Shown in pieces: positions 1 through 9,317 of a stretch of 64,000 bases of DNA. Every line of letters begins with the position of its first letter. Position 1 is the first letter of the stretch. Below the pieces are notes generated by a model that was not told where the DNA came from, did no database searches, and worked only from the letters and a program-made list of their open reading frames with translations. The position numbers were made by a program, and so were the translations under genes. Origin of the DNA: CAXQUZ01 sp942491145 (GTDB lineage: Bacteria > Myxococcota_A > UBA796 > UBA2385); contig CALOBC010000008.1 of assembly GCA_942491145.1 (NCBI GenBank), positions 124,001 through 188,000 on the forward strand, given 5' to 3'.

Positions 1-474
1 GATGACGTGCTCGACTGGTTCGGCGAGACCATCGGCGAGCCGGTGATCAACCACTACGGCGACGAGGTCCTCAGCGCGACCGAGTTCCGTGAGCGCTGCT
101 ACGAGCTCATGTTCCTCACCAGCGACAGCGAGCTACCGTTTGTGGCCGAGCCACCGTCCTTCGTGAAGAAGGGCGACTACTTCGAGGCCGATGTCGACAT
201 TCTGCATTCGCAGTACGTCGACGGCGTCTCCGTCTGGGGTTGGATCGACCGGCCTTCCGCCGCGTTCGGCTTCGACACCTGCTCGGATGATGAGAGCCTC
301 AGCTGGCAGATGTTCTACTACGACGAACAGTACTTCACGGGTTCCCATCCCCTGGACCTGCTGAACTTCCCCAACAAGAACATTCAGCCCGGTGACTGGT
401 TGGTCGAGGATCCCGCGATCATCACCAATCCCGAGAAGAACTTCGAAGTCGAGATCTCCTATGTCTACGAATGA
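1..474 (+). CDS. Unknown protein, C-terminal part (5' end outside window)
   Basis: The reading frame is open from the first base of the window to a TGA at 472-474, so at least 157 residues of a longer protein are present. The visible part is acidic and rich in aromatic residues, with two cysteines and no membrane segment in the last 150 residues; I do not recognise a family. Its stop lies inside the start of the next gene (ATG at 461), which points to translational coupling. Given that the next gene is a lipoprotein, an envelope or secreted role is plausible but inferred only from context. A GTG at 7 is in frame but there is no reason to prefer it as the start. Confidence 0.7.
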   Translation, partial: DDVLDWFGETIGEPVINHYGDEVLSATEFRERCYELMFLTSDSELPFVAEPPSFVKKGDYFEADVDILHSQYVDGVSVWGWIDRPSAAFGFDTCSDDESLSWQMFYYDEQYFTGSHPLDLLNFPNKNIQPGDWLVEDPAIITNPEKNFEVEISYVYE

Positions 475-1807
475 GCTTCGCGCGCTCGCGCTCATCGGCT
501 GCGGTCTTCTCATCGCGTCCTGCGACCGCAAGGGCTCCGACATGTTGCCCCAGCCCATTGGGGACCATCCGGACATCCTCGAGATCGGCTCGCTCCGCGT
601 GCTGGGTCGCAACGAAGTCCAGCTGCTTCGCGACCTCCCCATCGGCGACGACTCCGAGGGGAACGACAATTCCGCCCAGTGGAGCTCCGTCCTCACCGAC
701 CACGGTGTGGGTGATCGATACCGGGACGACCTGGCGTCGATGAACAACCGGTACGACTGGTGCGACCTGCTGGACGAAGACGGCAACCGGAACTGCTACT
801 ACGGGCAGCTCGGTCCGCCCGAGCCCGGAAAGCGTGGCGGTGGCACGTTCACCTTCACCGCTCCCAGCTTTGTGGCCGACACCTACTTTGTCGATCCCGA
901 CGACATTCCGGGCCTCGAAGGCAGCGACCTCACGCCGCTGTTCCTCGATGAGAGCTCGCCGCCGTCGGTGCAAGAAGCGTACGGCGTCGACACGCTGTGT
1001 GTGGTGGTCGACTCCGAGAACGTCTTCTGGAACAGCTGGATCAGCCCGGAACCGTCCGAGCGTCCCTACCTGCTGACCTACCCGGATGAGCCCTCGAACG
1101 ATGGCGACATCGACATCTTCGGCGGCATGACCTCGTACTACACGGGCTCCCCCGGCCTCGAGCTGGGCGACTTCAAGGGCTTCTACACCGATGCCCTCGG
1201 CCGTGAGATCGAGATCGAGTTCAACGAGTGCTTCGTGGAAGGCCTCGTCGGCGAGGGCATCGAGAGCCACGCAGGACGCGGCTCGCTCGAGTACTGCGAG
1301 CTGGACGTCTCTGGACGCGCTGGCATCGAGTTCACGATCCTCCTCGACACGTTCAGTGTGCCCCTCAACGATGGTGCGCTCTCCTTCGGCGCGATGGTCT
1401 TCGCCGGGCCCTGTGGCTCGACCAACCAGGACAACGACCTGGAGCGAGACATCAGCATGAATGAGTGCCTCTTGCCGGGTGAGTCTCTGCTCCCCGACAG
1501 TCCCTCGTCCGAGCCGGTGCTCTGCACCGAGGCACTCGAAGCCGCATCGTGTGTGTCCGCCAACCAGCGGGCTCCCGAGGAAGGCCAGCTTCCGCCGCTC
1601 CAAGAATTCTGCTGCGCACACGAGGGTCTCGACCTCGAGCTCTGCAATGAGCTGGACGCGCCGGACGATGCCTGCCAGCAGTTCAACATCCAGTACGGCG
1701 CCGACGGAGGCAACTCCCGCAGCAGCTACTGCCGGACTCATCCTGAGCGCTGCTGCGAGTACTACGAGCCTTCGATCACCGACCGGTACTACAAGACCAG
1801 CTGGTAG
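461..1807 (+). CDS. Cys-rich lipoprotein of unknown function
   Basis: A 448-residue protein beginning MSTNELRALALIGCG, with a signal peptide ending in a lipobox (LIASC, Cys at residue 20), so it should be anchored in the envelope. The mature part is acidic and aromatic-rich. The last ~120 residues carry about a dozen cysteines, including two CC pairs, which suggests a disulfide-bonded exported domain. I recognise no known domain. The ATG at 461 is preferred over the upstream in-frame ATG at 392 because only this start gives a proper signal peptide. It overlaps the end of the preceding gene by 14 bp, so the two are probably co-translated. A strong hairpin follows the stop. Confidence 0.8.
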   Translation: MSTNELRALALIGCGLLIASCDRKGSDMLPQPIGDHPDILEIGSLRVLGRNEVQLLRDLPIGDDSEGNDNSAQWSSVLTDHGVGDRYRDDLASMNNRYDWCDLLDEDGNRNCYYGQLGPPEPGKRGGGTFTFTAPSFVADTYFVDPDDIPGLEGSDLTPLFLDESSPPSVQEAYGVDTLCVVVDSENVFWNSWISPEPSERPYLLTYPDEPSNDGDIDIFGGMTSYYTGSPGLELGDFKGFYTDALGREIEIEFNECFVEGLVGEGIESHAGRGSLEYCELDVSGRAGIEFTILLDTFSVPLNDGALSFGAMVFAGPCGSTNQDNDLERDISMNECLLPGESLLPDSPSSEPVLCTEALEAASCVSANQRAPEEGQLPPLQEFCCAHEGLDLELCNELDAPDDACQQFNIQYGADGGNSRSSYCRTHPERCCEYYEPSITDRYYKTSW

Positions 1808-1824
1808 TCCTCGGCCCCTTTGCT

Positions 1825-1860
1825 CGAAGCCCCCGCACCGTCGGGGGCTTCGTCGTTCTT
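1825..1860 (+). terminator. Rho-independent-like terminator
   Basis: A perfect 10-bp inverted repeat, GAAGCCCCCG at 1826-1835 and CGGGGGCTTC at 1842-1851, with a 6-nt loop, is followed by CGTCGTTCTT. It begins 18 bp after the lipoprotein stop codon. The T-run is modest, but stem strength and position make a transcription end likely. Confidence 0.75.
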
Positions 1861-1943
1861 GAGTCAGGCAACTGGGCTGGGGCTTCTGGGCTGGGGCTCC
1901 TCGAAGCGCCCATGGCGGTGGCCCGGTTCAGAGACGCGCCGAC

Positions 1944-3416
1944 CTACAGCGGAGAGACCGCGATGGGACCCGCCAACACCGCCCGCCGAAGCCAGGCTTG
2001 GCCGTCGCTTGCCCGGGCCACACCCCAGTCACCGGTCAGCGGCACCTTGGCTTCCGCCACCCGGGAACCTTCCACAAAGATGGCCCGGTTGTCGCCGTCC
2101 GAGAACAGCAAGCCAGGTGAGTCGTAGCCCCGCGGGAGCACGGCCCGCAGCACCATGTTGCCTTCGGGTGCCAGGATCGGATCCAGCGTTTGGAGCTCGG
2201 CGCCCTGCAGCCCCATCCAACGCGGGACCAAGCCCTCCGGGGTGTCCAGCATCGCGAGCACCCCCAAGCCACCGGCGCTTGCGGCATCTCCGGGATGCAC
2301 CCCAAACTCGGCCGCCACCACCACAACCCCGTCGCCGGTGCGCAGCAGCCTGCGGCCGGGCACCGGGAGCGAGTCGTGTCCGCTGGTCGCCCGAAGGGTG
2401 TAGAGGTCCAGGCCGCCGTCCATGCCCACCGCGACGTGGCCAATCCCGGAGTCATCCACCAGTGCCACCACAGTCGAAGGCTGGGTGTCGTACCTCGAGA
2501 CTCGTCGGAAGCTGGGCTGGCCTCGGTCGCCGAAAGACACCACCCGCAGCTCACCCCCCTTGCCATTGGGGGCCGGAATCCACACCGGAACATGCAGCGC
2601 GCCCGCGCCGTCGGTCATCGGGGACGCCACCAAGCGCGCCTTCGGCCACGGCAGTGTCATCCGCTTGGGCGCATCCCGCAGCTGAATGCCCTGGAGCTGG
2701 ACATACCCAAGGTCCCGTTCACCCTCCATCCACACGATGTGGCGGTTGCCGACATCGGCACCTCGCGCGTGGGACAGCCGCGGGGCCACCTTGCCCGTCA
2801 GGTGAGCCAAGAAGTGTGATCCTTGCTCCCGATCTGGCCGGCGCGCGTCGGCCACATGCAAGTAAAGGTCAAAGCCGTCGGTCGCACCGTGCACCCAGAC
2901 CGCCTGCAGCTGGGACCGATCCGCGCCACCCACCGACTGCTTCAGATCCGCACTGACCGGCTTGGCCGGCGCGATGCGCACCTCACTCGATGTGATCTTG
3001 CTCGGCTCACCGGTGGTGCCGTCGAGCAAGCTCACCAGCATCTCGTACCGGCCGGCCTTCAGGCCCCCGCTCGTCGGCACTTCAAGGAGGGTCTGGCGCT
3101 GCCCCCGGGGGCCCACCGTCAGCATGTGGCCCGGGTCGTCGGTCGGTGCTTTGGTGCGCCGGTGCTCCAGCTCGCCTTTGCCCGCGTCGAAGGCAAAGTC
3201 CACCAGCCAAGGCCGCCGCTCCAGATCGGGCACCGTCGTGGGCTGCGCGCCTTCATTGCGAACCAGCAGCGGCACGAGGATCCGCTCGCCGGCGATGTAT
3301 TCAGCTCGAAGCACCGCGGTCCAGCCGGCGGCCTGCGACGCCACGGGCACCGCAGTCGGGGGCGCCTGCGCATGCACCTCGTTGCAGACCAATGCCAACA
3401 TCAAGACACCAATCAT
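1944..3416 (-). CDS. Secreted protein of unknown function
   Basis: A 490-residue protein with a short signal peptide (MIGVLMLALVCNEVHAQA, cleavage near VHA/QA) and no other membrane segment, so it is probably periplasmic or secreted. After cleavage the N-terminal ~120 residues look like a beta-sandwich domain. The remainder has repeated short beta motifs, with aspartate/glycine turns such as DDSGIGHVAVGMDGG, compatible with a beta-propeller. I do not recognise a specific family. GAGGAAG lies 5-6 bases before the ATG. The gene starts 40 bp after the end of the CCA-adding enzyme gene on the same strand, so co-transcription is likely, though no functional link is obvious. Confidence 0.75.
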   Translation of the reverse strand: MIGVLMLALVCNEVHAQAPPTAVPVASQAAGWTAVLRAEYIAGERILVPLLVRNEGAQPTTVPDLERRPWLVDFAFDAGKGELEHRRTKAPTDDPGHMLTVGPRGQRQTLLEVPTSGGLKAGRYEMLVSLLDGTTGEPSKITSSEVRIAPAKPVSADLKQSVGGADRSQLQAVWVHGATDGFDLYLHVADARRPDREQGSHFLAHLTGKVAPRLSHARGADVGNRHIVWMEGERDLGYVQLQGIQLRDAPKRMTLPWPKARLVASPMTDGAGALHVPVWIPAPNGKGGELRVVSFGDRGQPSFRRVSRYDTQPSTVVALVDDSGIGHVAVGMDGGLDLYTLRATSGHDSLPVPGRRLLRTGDGVVVVAAEFGVHPGDAASAGGLGVLAMLDTPEGLVPRWMGLQGAELQTLDPILAPEGNMVLRAVLPRGYDSPGLLFSDGDNRAIFVEGSRVAEAKVPLTGDWGVARASDGQAWLRRAVLAGPIAVSPL

Positions 3417-3456
3417 GCGGCTTCCTCGTGTGCGGTGCGGTGGGCAACAGGTCCGC

Positions 3457-4698
3457 TCAGCGCTCTTCCGGGCAACATAGCCGACCCGCCAAGGCCACGG
3501 CCTCCTGTCGGGTCGTCACCGTGCCCTGGACCTGCGCAGCACGAATCTGCGCCAGCGCACGCCCCAGTGCCGGCCCTGGAGGAACACCGGCCTTGACCAG
3601 ATCCCGTCCCTGGACCAGCACCGGCATGGGACCGTCTTCCACACCCGCATCACGGGCCGAAGCGCGCAGCGCCCCCAGATCCAGGGTCGGCCTCAGGCTC
3701 GCAGCCACAGTGAAGAGCTCCACCAGCGGGACGCTCTCGGCCAGCTCCCGCAGCGCCGTCGGCCCCATGTCGCCATGGACTTCAGCCTGGGCCGCCACGC
3801 ATGCCAGCGTCACATCACGCACCTTGTAGCCCCCGGTGGAGTACACACGCAGCCGGTCCAGCCCCACCTCGGCCTCACTTGGGGTCGTCGACGCGAGCAA
3901 CACGGCCAGCCGCACCGCCAGCCGACGGCCGGCACCCTCCAGCCCCCTGGCCCGCACAGCCGCCCGATCCGCCGCGGCGGCTGCGAACGCCCAACCCTCG
4001 CCAATTGCCGGCAAGATGGCTTGCAGCACGCCACTCTCGGCAGCAACCCTGAGGCCATTGGACGCGGTGGATGAGGCCAGCAGCTTCTCCAGCTCCGGCA
4101 GCAGTCGCTCGCCGGGGACCGCGCCGAGATCCTGTTGGGCACACAGGTCGAGGAGCTCCGGCGTCACGGCGAAGTCCAGCACCGCCGCAAACCGCGCCAC
4201 GCGCAGCGCTCGGGCCGGATCGTCTCCGAAGCGCCGGACATCCACAGCCCGCAGCCGCCGAGCCACCAGGTCTGCCCGGCCCCCGGTTGGGTCGCAGATC
4301 TCACCGTTCAGCGGATCCGCCGCGATCGCATTGATGCTCAAGTCGCGCCGAAAGCAAGCGTCCTCGATGGACAGGTGGGGATCCCCGGAGACCTCGCCCC
4401 GCACACCGGACTGGGAGTCCCCTCTCGGCAAGGCGACGTCCAGCTCCAGCCCCGCCAGCGTGATCTTGAACACCCCGAAGCTGCGCCCGACCGCCTTCGG
4501 CCGACCGAGCCCCCCCAGCACCCGGCCCAGCACATCCCCGTCCAGTCCGTGCACTTCCAGGTCGATGTCCTTGTTGGAGCGACCGAGCAGCGCGTCCCGA
4601 ACCGCTCCCCCCACCAGCCACGCCCGCCCGCCCGCCGCGGCCACAGACAGTGCTACGGCTTGCACCGGGGGCAGGGCCAACGCTTTCTTGATACTCAT
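3457..4698 (-). CDS. cca: CCA tRNA nucleotidyltransferase / poly(A) polymerase family
   Basis: A 413-residue member of the class II nucleotidyltransferase family, which adds or repairs the 3' CCA end of tRNA or adds poly(A) to RNA. The head domain has the GGAVRD motif near residue 30 and the metal-binding DxD in KDIDLEVHG. The RRD segment (FRRDLSINAIA) and the RALRVARFAA region of the neck follow. The C-terminal half is helical and lacks an HD phosphohydrolase signature. Sequence alone cannot separate CCA-adding from poly(A)-adding activity. The ATG at 4698, preceded by AGAGG, starts the conserved part at the usual length; the frame is open further upstream, but that stretch has no family similarity. 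Confidence 0.9.
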   Translation of the reverse strand: MSIKKALALPPVQAVALSVAAAGGRAWLVGGAVRDALLGRSNKDIDLEVHGLDGDVLGRVLGGLGRPKAVGRSFGVFKITLAGLELDVALPRGDSQSGVRGEVSGDPHLSIEDACFRRDLSINAIAADPLNGEICDPTGGRADLVARRLRAVDVRRFGDDPARALRVARFAAVLDFAVTPELLDLCAQQDLGAVPGERLLPELEKLLASSTASNGLRVAAESGVLQAILPAIGEGWAFAAAAADRAAVRARGLEGAGRRLAVRLAVLLASTTPSEAEVGLDRLRVYSTGGYKVRDVTLACVAAQAEVHGDMGPTALRELAESVPLVELFTVAASLRPTLDLGALRASARDAGVEDGPMPVLVQGRDLVKAGVPPGPALGRALAQIRAAQVQGTVTTRQEAVALAGRLCCPEER

Positions 4699-4783
4699 GA
4701 CCAACCTCTGCGGGTTTCGTCCAGAACTGCTCACTTCTGCTGAACCCGCACACCGCCGGCGCCGGCCCGGTTGGGAGCCCTCC

Positions 4784-5341
4784 ATGCGGACCGCCACTGC
4801 ACCCCTGTTGCTAACCCTCATGCTCTCCCCCGGTGCGGCTGCGGCCCCCGGCGAGGTGCTGTCCGTCGGCGGACCAGCGCGTATGTTCTCGCTGCCGTCG
4901 CTCAACGAAGACGTCTCGATGGAGATCTTGGGGCGGTCTCGGGTGGCCCTCTCCGACTTCGCGGGCGTGTCGCCCCAAGCCAGCCGCGATGCCGTTGTGC
5001 TCTACTTCTTCGACCGCGAGCACGGTGGCGCGGGGCTCGCGACGCTGCACCGCGTCCAGCGCCAGCTCGGCAGCAAGGGTGTGCAAGTCCTGGCCATCTC
5101 CACTGACAGAGGCGACTTGGGCGCGATGTCCACGTGGGTCGAAGGCCAGAAGCTCTCGTTCCCCGTGCTCCGCGACAACCACCATGTGGTGCTCGATCGC
5201 TACGGCTTCCGCGTGGACCAGCTCCCCTTGCTCTACGTCCTCGAAGCGGACGGCGACATCGTCGCAGTGGGCCAGCCGGACGGTGCATCCCTCGCGGCCG
5301 AGCTCGATGCCGAGCTTCAGCCCCTGCTCGTCGAGCGCTGA
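4784..5341 (+). CDS. Redoxin/AhpC-TSA-like exported protein lacking cysteines
   Basis: A 185-residue protein with an N-terminal signal peptide (MRTATAPLLLTLMLSPGAAAA) followed by a thioredoxin-fold domain of the peroxiredoxin/TlpA type. Seen in order are FSLPSLNEDVSMEI, SDFAG, AVVLYFFDREHGGAG, KGVQVLAISTDRG, FPVLRDNHHVVLDRYG and the cis-Pro-like QLPLLYVLEADG. At the place where peroxiredoxins carry the peroxidatic cysteine and TlpA/DsbE proteins carry CxxC, this protein has HGGAG; the whole chain contains no cysteine. It therefore cannot do thiol chemistry and may act as a binding or scaffold protein. The start at 4784 gives the signal peptide. It is divergent from the cca gene, 85 bp away. 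Confidence 0.8.
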   Translation: MRTATAPLLLTLMLSPGAAAAPGEVLSVGGPARMFSLPSLNEDVSMEILGRSRVALSDFAGVSPQASRDAVVLYFFDREHGGAGLATLHRVQRQLGSKGVQVLAISTDRGDLGAMSTWVEGQKLSFPVLRDNHHVVLDRYGFRVDQLPLLYVLEADGDIVAVGQPDGASLAAELDAELQPLLVER

Positions 5342-5351
5342 TCGCGAGGCG

Positions 5352-6761
5352 TCACGGCTCGCCCACCCGAAAGAGCAAGTCCGACCCAATCGACGCCGGT
5401 TGGACCCCCAAGCGCTCCGCCAGCGCGCTGGTGTACTCGGTTCGCTGGCCTTGCTCGTAGACGACCACCCACACGCGCTTGTGGGCATCAACGACTCGCT
5501 CCAGCGTCGGGCGTGGCCAGTCGTGCACAACCACGACCCGCCCATCCACCAAGCGCGGTTGCCCATGTCGGTGGTCTCCGTGGTCCAGCGGCGCACCGTC
5601 CACCAGATACGGCCGCACTCGAGGTAGCGCTCGCCACGGCGAGATTCGCCAAAGCACCGCACTGCTGCGGGTCTTGTCGTCATCATTGGGGCCGGGAGGG
5701 GCCAGCAAGACCACCGCATCACCGCTGCATTCCCGAGCGGGAGTCCCGGAGCAGGTCCACACCTCGTCCGCCTCGGTCAACGCCACGTCAATGGCGCGGG
5801 GATGGGCATCGTGGGCCAAGTCCCACACCCGCCACACATCAAATGCGCCCTGCCAGACGCCCTGCACCACCGCCAGCCCGATGACCGCAGCCCGCCAGCG
5901 CGAGGCACCTGCCGAGATGAGCAATGCCATCGGCACGCCGAAGACCACCAAGTACGGAAACTGGTGGGGGGCGGCCACCCCGAGCCCCAACATCAACAAC
6001 AGCACGCCGGCAAGGCCGACCACACCCTGCGCCTCGGCCTTGCGCTGGCGAGTCCCCCACCCGATCCACGGCACCCACAGCAGCGCCAGCCCACCGAACC
6101 GCCCCACCAAGTCCGACAACACCAGCGAGCCGCGCCAAGGAGGCTGACGGTAGCTGCCGGTGTCCATGAGCAAGGCCCACACGCCCGGCACCAGCGGCAT
6201 GACCACCAGCCCCAAGACGGCCAGCGCCCCCCACCGCCGCCGCCCCGTCAAGCTCCCGATCGCCAACAGCGCCGTGACACCGCCCAAAGCATGGGTCCAC
6301 GCCGCCAGCCCACACCACAGCCAGAACCACCCCGGTCGCCCAGCTTCCGCGTCCTCCCGGTTGGTCCAGACTCCCGCGATCACCATCATCAGCAGCGGAT
6401 ATTGGTTCACCTCAGCCGCGTAGTGGACCTGGGCCGGTGCCGTGGCCAGCACCAGGGCCGCCAGCGGATCCCGCCGCCCGACCAGCACCACCGCGCCCAG
6501 ACTGCACAGCGCACTGCCGCCGATCCACAGCCAAGGCACCGGCATCCAGAGCTCGGTCAAGCTGTGCAGCATTGGCCACAGCGGCGGGTGAAGGCCCGTG
6601 AACCCCGTCAGCGCCGCGCCGAGGTCCCCCCGCTCCAGCGCATCCGCCGTCGCCGCCGGGTAGCTCGCGTACTGCCAGGCCACCTCGTCCCAGCGCACCA
6701 CCATCCGCAGCAGCCGAAGCCCCACCGCGGCCACGATGGCACCCCACAAGGTGCGGCTCAC
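5352..6761 (-). CDS. Polytopic membrane protein, GT-C glycosyltransferase-like
   Basis: A 469-residue protein with many hydrophobic helices. The N-terminal region has the pattern of GT39/ArnT-like lipid-sugar glycosyltransferases: an acidic residue in the first periplasmic loop (VRWDEVAWQYASYP), a loop with GLHPPLWPMLHS, and APAQVHYAAEVNQYPLLMM, which resembles the AR(M)Y region. A soluble domain of about 100 residues ends the chain. Such enzymes move sugars from polyprenyl-phosphate carriers to glycans, lipids or proteins on the outer face of the inner membrane. The GTG start at 6761 follows GAGGA and lies 3 bp after the upstream gene's stop codon, so it is in an operon with the two genes before it. 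The substrate is unknown. Confidence 0.75.
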   Translation of the reverse strand: MSRTLWGAIVAAVGLRLLRMVVRWDEVAWQYASYPAATADALERGDLGAALTGFTGLHPPLWPMLHSLTELWMPVPWLWIGGSALCSLGAVVLVGRRDPLAALVLATAPAQVHYAAEVNQYPLLMMVIAGVWTNREDAEAGRPGWFWLWCGLAAWTHALGGVTALLAIGSLTGRRRWGALAVLGLVVMPLVPGVWALLMDTGSYRQPPWRGSLVLSDLVGRFGGLALLWVPWIGWGTRQRKAEAQGVVGLAGVLLLMLGLGVAAPHQFPYLVVFGVPMALLISAGASRWRAAVIGLAVVQGVWQGAFDVWRVWDLAHDAHPRAIDVALTEADEVWTCSGTPARECSGDAVVLLAPPGPNDDDKTRSSAVLWRISPWRALPRVRPYLVDGAPLDHGDHRHGQPRLVDGRVVVVHDWPRPTLERVVDAHKRVWVVVYEQGQRTEYTSALAERLGVQPASIGSDLLFRVGEP

Positions 6762-6764
6762 GGT

Positions 6765-8018
6765 TCAGTCCTCATACACGATCACAACGTCGGGCCGCAG
6801 CACCTTCAGAGGCCACACCAGCTCGCCTTCTCGACCGTGGGGCAGCCGGCGAACCGCGTGGCGGGCGCCCTGTGGGAGTGTCCGTGCCAGAGCCTCGGCC
6901 TCGGCCCGCATGCCCGTGGCGTCCCGGGTGCTCGCTTCGTCGAACAGGGCCCGGGCATCGACATCGGGGAACACCAACGTCGGGTACTCGGGCACGCCAG
7001 ACAGCGGATCCTCCACCGCCCGGTACGCGCCCACTTGGGTGATCAGTGCCGCCGTCGGCACCAACAACAGCGCCTCAAACCCCCGGGGCAGCGCCAGCCC
7101 AGCCCACGGCAACAGCGCCAGGACCGCCCCCTCCATGTAGCGCCCGCTCAGCCGTGACCCGAACATGTAGGCCACCGCGAGAGGGGCCAACAGCACGAGC
7201 ATCCCGGCAAGTCGAACCGACGGAGGCGGGTCAGGACGCTTGCCCTGGGCTGGCAAGAAGGCACCGAGCGCGGCGACCGGGATCAACCACACGCCCACCC
7301 ATGCCGGCACTGTGACCAGCGTCTTGGCGGCCATCTTGAGCATCGACCCGCCCACCCTGGGCGTCTCGGGCGGCACACCACCGTTGGCTTGCCACCACGA
7401 CCCCAGCAGCCCACTCCCCGGTCGCGGGGACACCAGCGGCTCCAGCCACCCCCACACAAACGGCAGCACGAGCACCATGCCAATCAGGCCCTGCAGGCGC
7501 ACTGCAAACAGCGCGAGCGCCGGCAGCGCGACCGGCTTGACGACGACCGAGACCATCGCCAGCGCCCCCCCGGCGACCGACCAGACCTCGCTGCGCAGCG
7601 CAACGACCGCACCCAGCACCACCACAAACAGGGCCGGAGCATCCCCGGCCGACAGCACGGAGCTGTAGACCGTCAGCGGTAGGAACGCCGCCAGCCAGCC
7701 GCCGGCCCCGCTGAGTTTGAGCGAGCGCCCATAGTGCCAGAGCAGCCCACACGTCAGCGTTCCCGCGACCAGCGACACCAGCTTTGCGCTGCCCGCCACG
7801 CGGATCAGCACGATGTGCAGCGGGTAGAGGTGCCCCCCAAGATGGACCGCGGCTTCGGCACCCGTGCCGTCGGGACCAAACGGTGCGCCCCCACCCAGCG
7901 CCCACCCCGCGGCGAGCCGGACCCCCAGCGCCACGAGCAAAAGCACCACCAGCTCGACCACTGCGGGACCGTTCAGCAGTGGTGTGTCCGGGGCACTGGG
8001 CTCTGCGGGCGCCGTCAC
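6765..8018 (-). CDS. Polytopic membrane protein, GT-C-like
   Basis: A 417-residue protein with about ten hydrophobic segments and a soluble C-terminal tail of about 100 residues. It lies between two similar proteins and has the same build (short cytosolic N-terminus, GT-C-like loops, APLAVAYMFGSRLSGRYMEG), so it is probably another glycosyltransferase-like or glycan-processing membrane protein. I could not identify catalytic residues. The GTG start at 8018 is supported by AGGAG upstream and by a 4-bp GTGA overlap with the stop of the preceding gene; the frame stays open further upstream but that part is the other gene read out of frame. Confidence 0.7.
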   Translation of the reverse strand: MTAPAEPSAPDTPLLNGPAVVELVVLLLVALGVRLAAGWALGGGAPFGPDGTGAEAAVHLGGHLYPLHIVLIRVAGSAKLVSLVAGTLTCGLLWHYGRSLKLSGAGGWLAAFLPLTVYSSVLSAGDAPALFVVVLGAVVALRSEVWSVAGGALAMVSVVVKPVALPALALFAVRLQGLIGMVLVLPFVWGWLEPLVSPRPGSGLLGSWWQANGGVPPETPRVGGSMLKMAAKTLVTVPAWVGVWLIPVAALGAFLPAQGKRPDPPPSVRLAGMLVLLAPLAVAYMFGSRLSGRYMEGAVLALLPWAGLALPRGFEALLLVPTAALITQVGAYRAVEDPLSGVPEYPTLVFPDVDARALFDEASTRDATGMRAEAEALARTLPQGARHAVRRLPHGREGELVWPLKVLRPDVVIVYED

Positions 8019-9261
8019 GGGGGGCTCCTGACCGGGGGGACTGTGGCGCCTCTCCAGGGCAGGCGCGGCTCCAACACTACCCACAATCGCCACGGTCGAC
8101 CGCCCCCGGGGGCGTCCACCGCCACGGGCGTCCACGCATAGGCCCGCCCCATGCGGTGTGCCCGAGCCCGCAAGCCCCGGCTCGACCACTCCGTGTGCTC
8201 TGGCGCGAGTGCCCACACCCAACACGCTCCCGCCGGCGCGCTGAGGTGGGAGGGCACCGGCTGGCCAGGAATGGGCGGCTCGTCGCTGACTTCCACACAA
8301 CCATCGACAACGACCTTCACTAGAACATCATCAAGCACAGGCGGCGGGTCCCGCACATGCCAGTGCGCCCGCAAGTCTTGGGCAGAAGCGAGCACCAGTC
8401 CGAGCACCGCCAACCCCACAAGCGCAGGTCGCCGGGCCACGGCTGCGCCCGCCAGTCCACACACCGCCAAGCCGGGAAGCAACAGGTGTCGCGGTCCCAG
8501 ATCCGTGAACAGCGCCATCCCGGCAAAGCCGGCCGCAATCCCAAGCTGCACCCGCCGAGCACCCCGGGGGGCAAAGGCCGCCGCAAGCAACACCACCCAA
8601 GGCGCCACAAAGTCCACCAGCAGTATGTTGATCGACCATGCCGCCCCAAAGCTGCCCGTGGGTGGTGCGCCGATCCCGACCAGGTGAGCCCCCCCACGAG
8701 CAGCCCCGCGAGCCCGGCCCATCCCCGGCACAATCCCCACACCGCGAGCTCCGGACGCAGGGCTGCCGCAAGCCCCAACAGCACCGCAGCCCCCCAGTCG
8801 GACCGCACCCAGAACGACCACAACATCAGTGTTGTCGCCAAGACCACTGGCACCGCGCTGGTGGACCACGCCACATGCTCCGGCAGCACCGCCGCGAGCA
8901 CACCCGCCCAAGCCCCAGCCCGCCGCCCGAAGTGACGCGACGTCAGGGCCGCCACCAGCACCACCGCAACGGCCCCCGCAAGGGACGGCAGCACCAACAA
9001 CCAGCGCGGGTCGCTCACCAACAGCCCGAGCCCGCGGTGCACCCACAGCCCCAGTGGCCACGCTTGGGCGGTGGGATCGGCCACGCTGCCCCGGAAAGCC
9101 TCGAAGAACAGCCGCTCATGCCCATCGAAGACCCGGCGCACACTCCGCAGGTTGGCCGGCTCCACGCCCGCATGCAGGGCGCCCCACCGCCCCATCCACC
9201 CGAGCCGAAGCGCGAGGGCAACCCCAAAGAGTACGATTGGGCCGGGTCCGCGGGCGCGCAT
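8015..9261 (-). pseudogene. GT-C-like membrane protein, split by a frameshift
   Basis: Coding sense runs from an ATG at 9261 in one frame (MRARGPGPIVLFGVALALRLGW... to GLLVGG) and then continues in another frame (AHLVGIGAPPTGSFGAAWSIN...) to the TGA at 8015-8017. The switch falls on a run of seven C at 8689-8695 (G on the coding strand). One extra G restores a single ~415-residue polytopic protein with an N-terminal GT39-like region (loop after the first helix, then ARL/LPEHVAWST segments) and a soluble tail. As read, the first frame stops at 8320. A sequencing error, a true pseudogene or slippage are all possible. The intact downstream reading and the GTGA coupling to the next gene favour a recent or artefactual lesion. 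Confidence 0.65.
8689..8695. repeat. Homopolymer C7/G7 tract at frameshift
   Basis: Seven consecutive C on the plus strand lie exactly where the coding frame of the minus-strand GT-C-like gene changes. Eight would keep the frame. Such tracts are prone to sequencing error and to polymerase slippage. Confidence 0.7.
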
Positions 9262-9317
9262 GCCTCCAGCCTACGCCACCCGTCCGCGCCTCAGCCCCCC
9301 GCCGCCCCGTGCACGCC

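Noticed and set aside
422..1741. Long open frame (439 residues) antisense to the Cys-rich lipoprotein gene
   Set aside because: High-GC third-position bias produces long antisense frames; its translation has no signal or domain, while the plus strand has a lipobox and a terminator.
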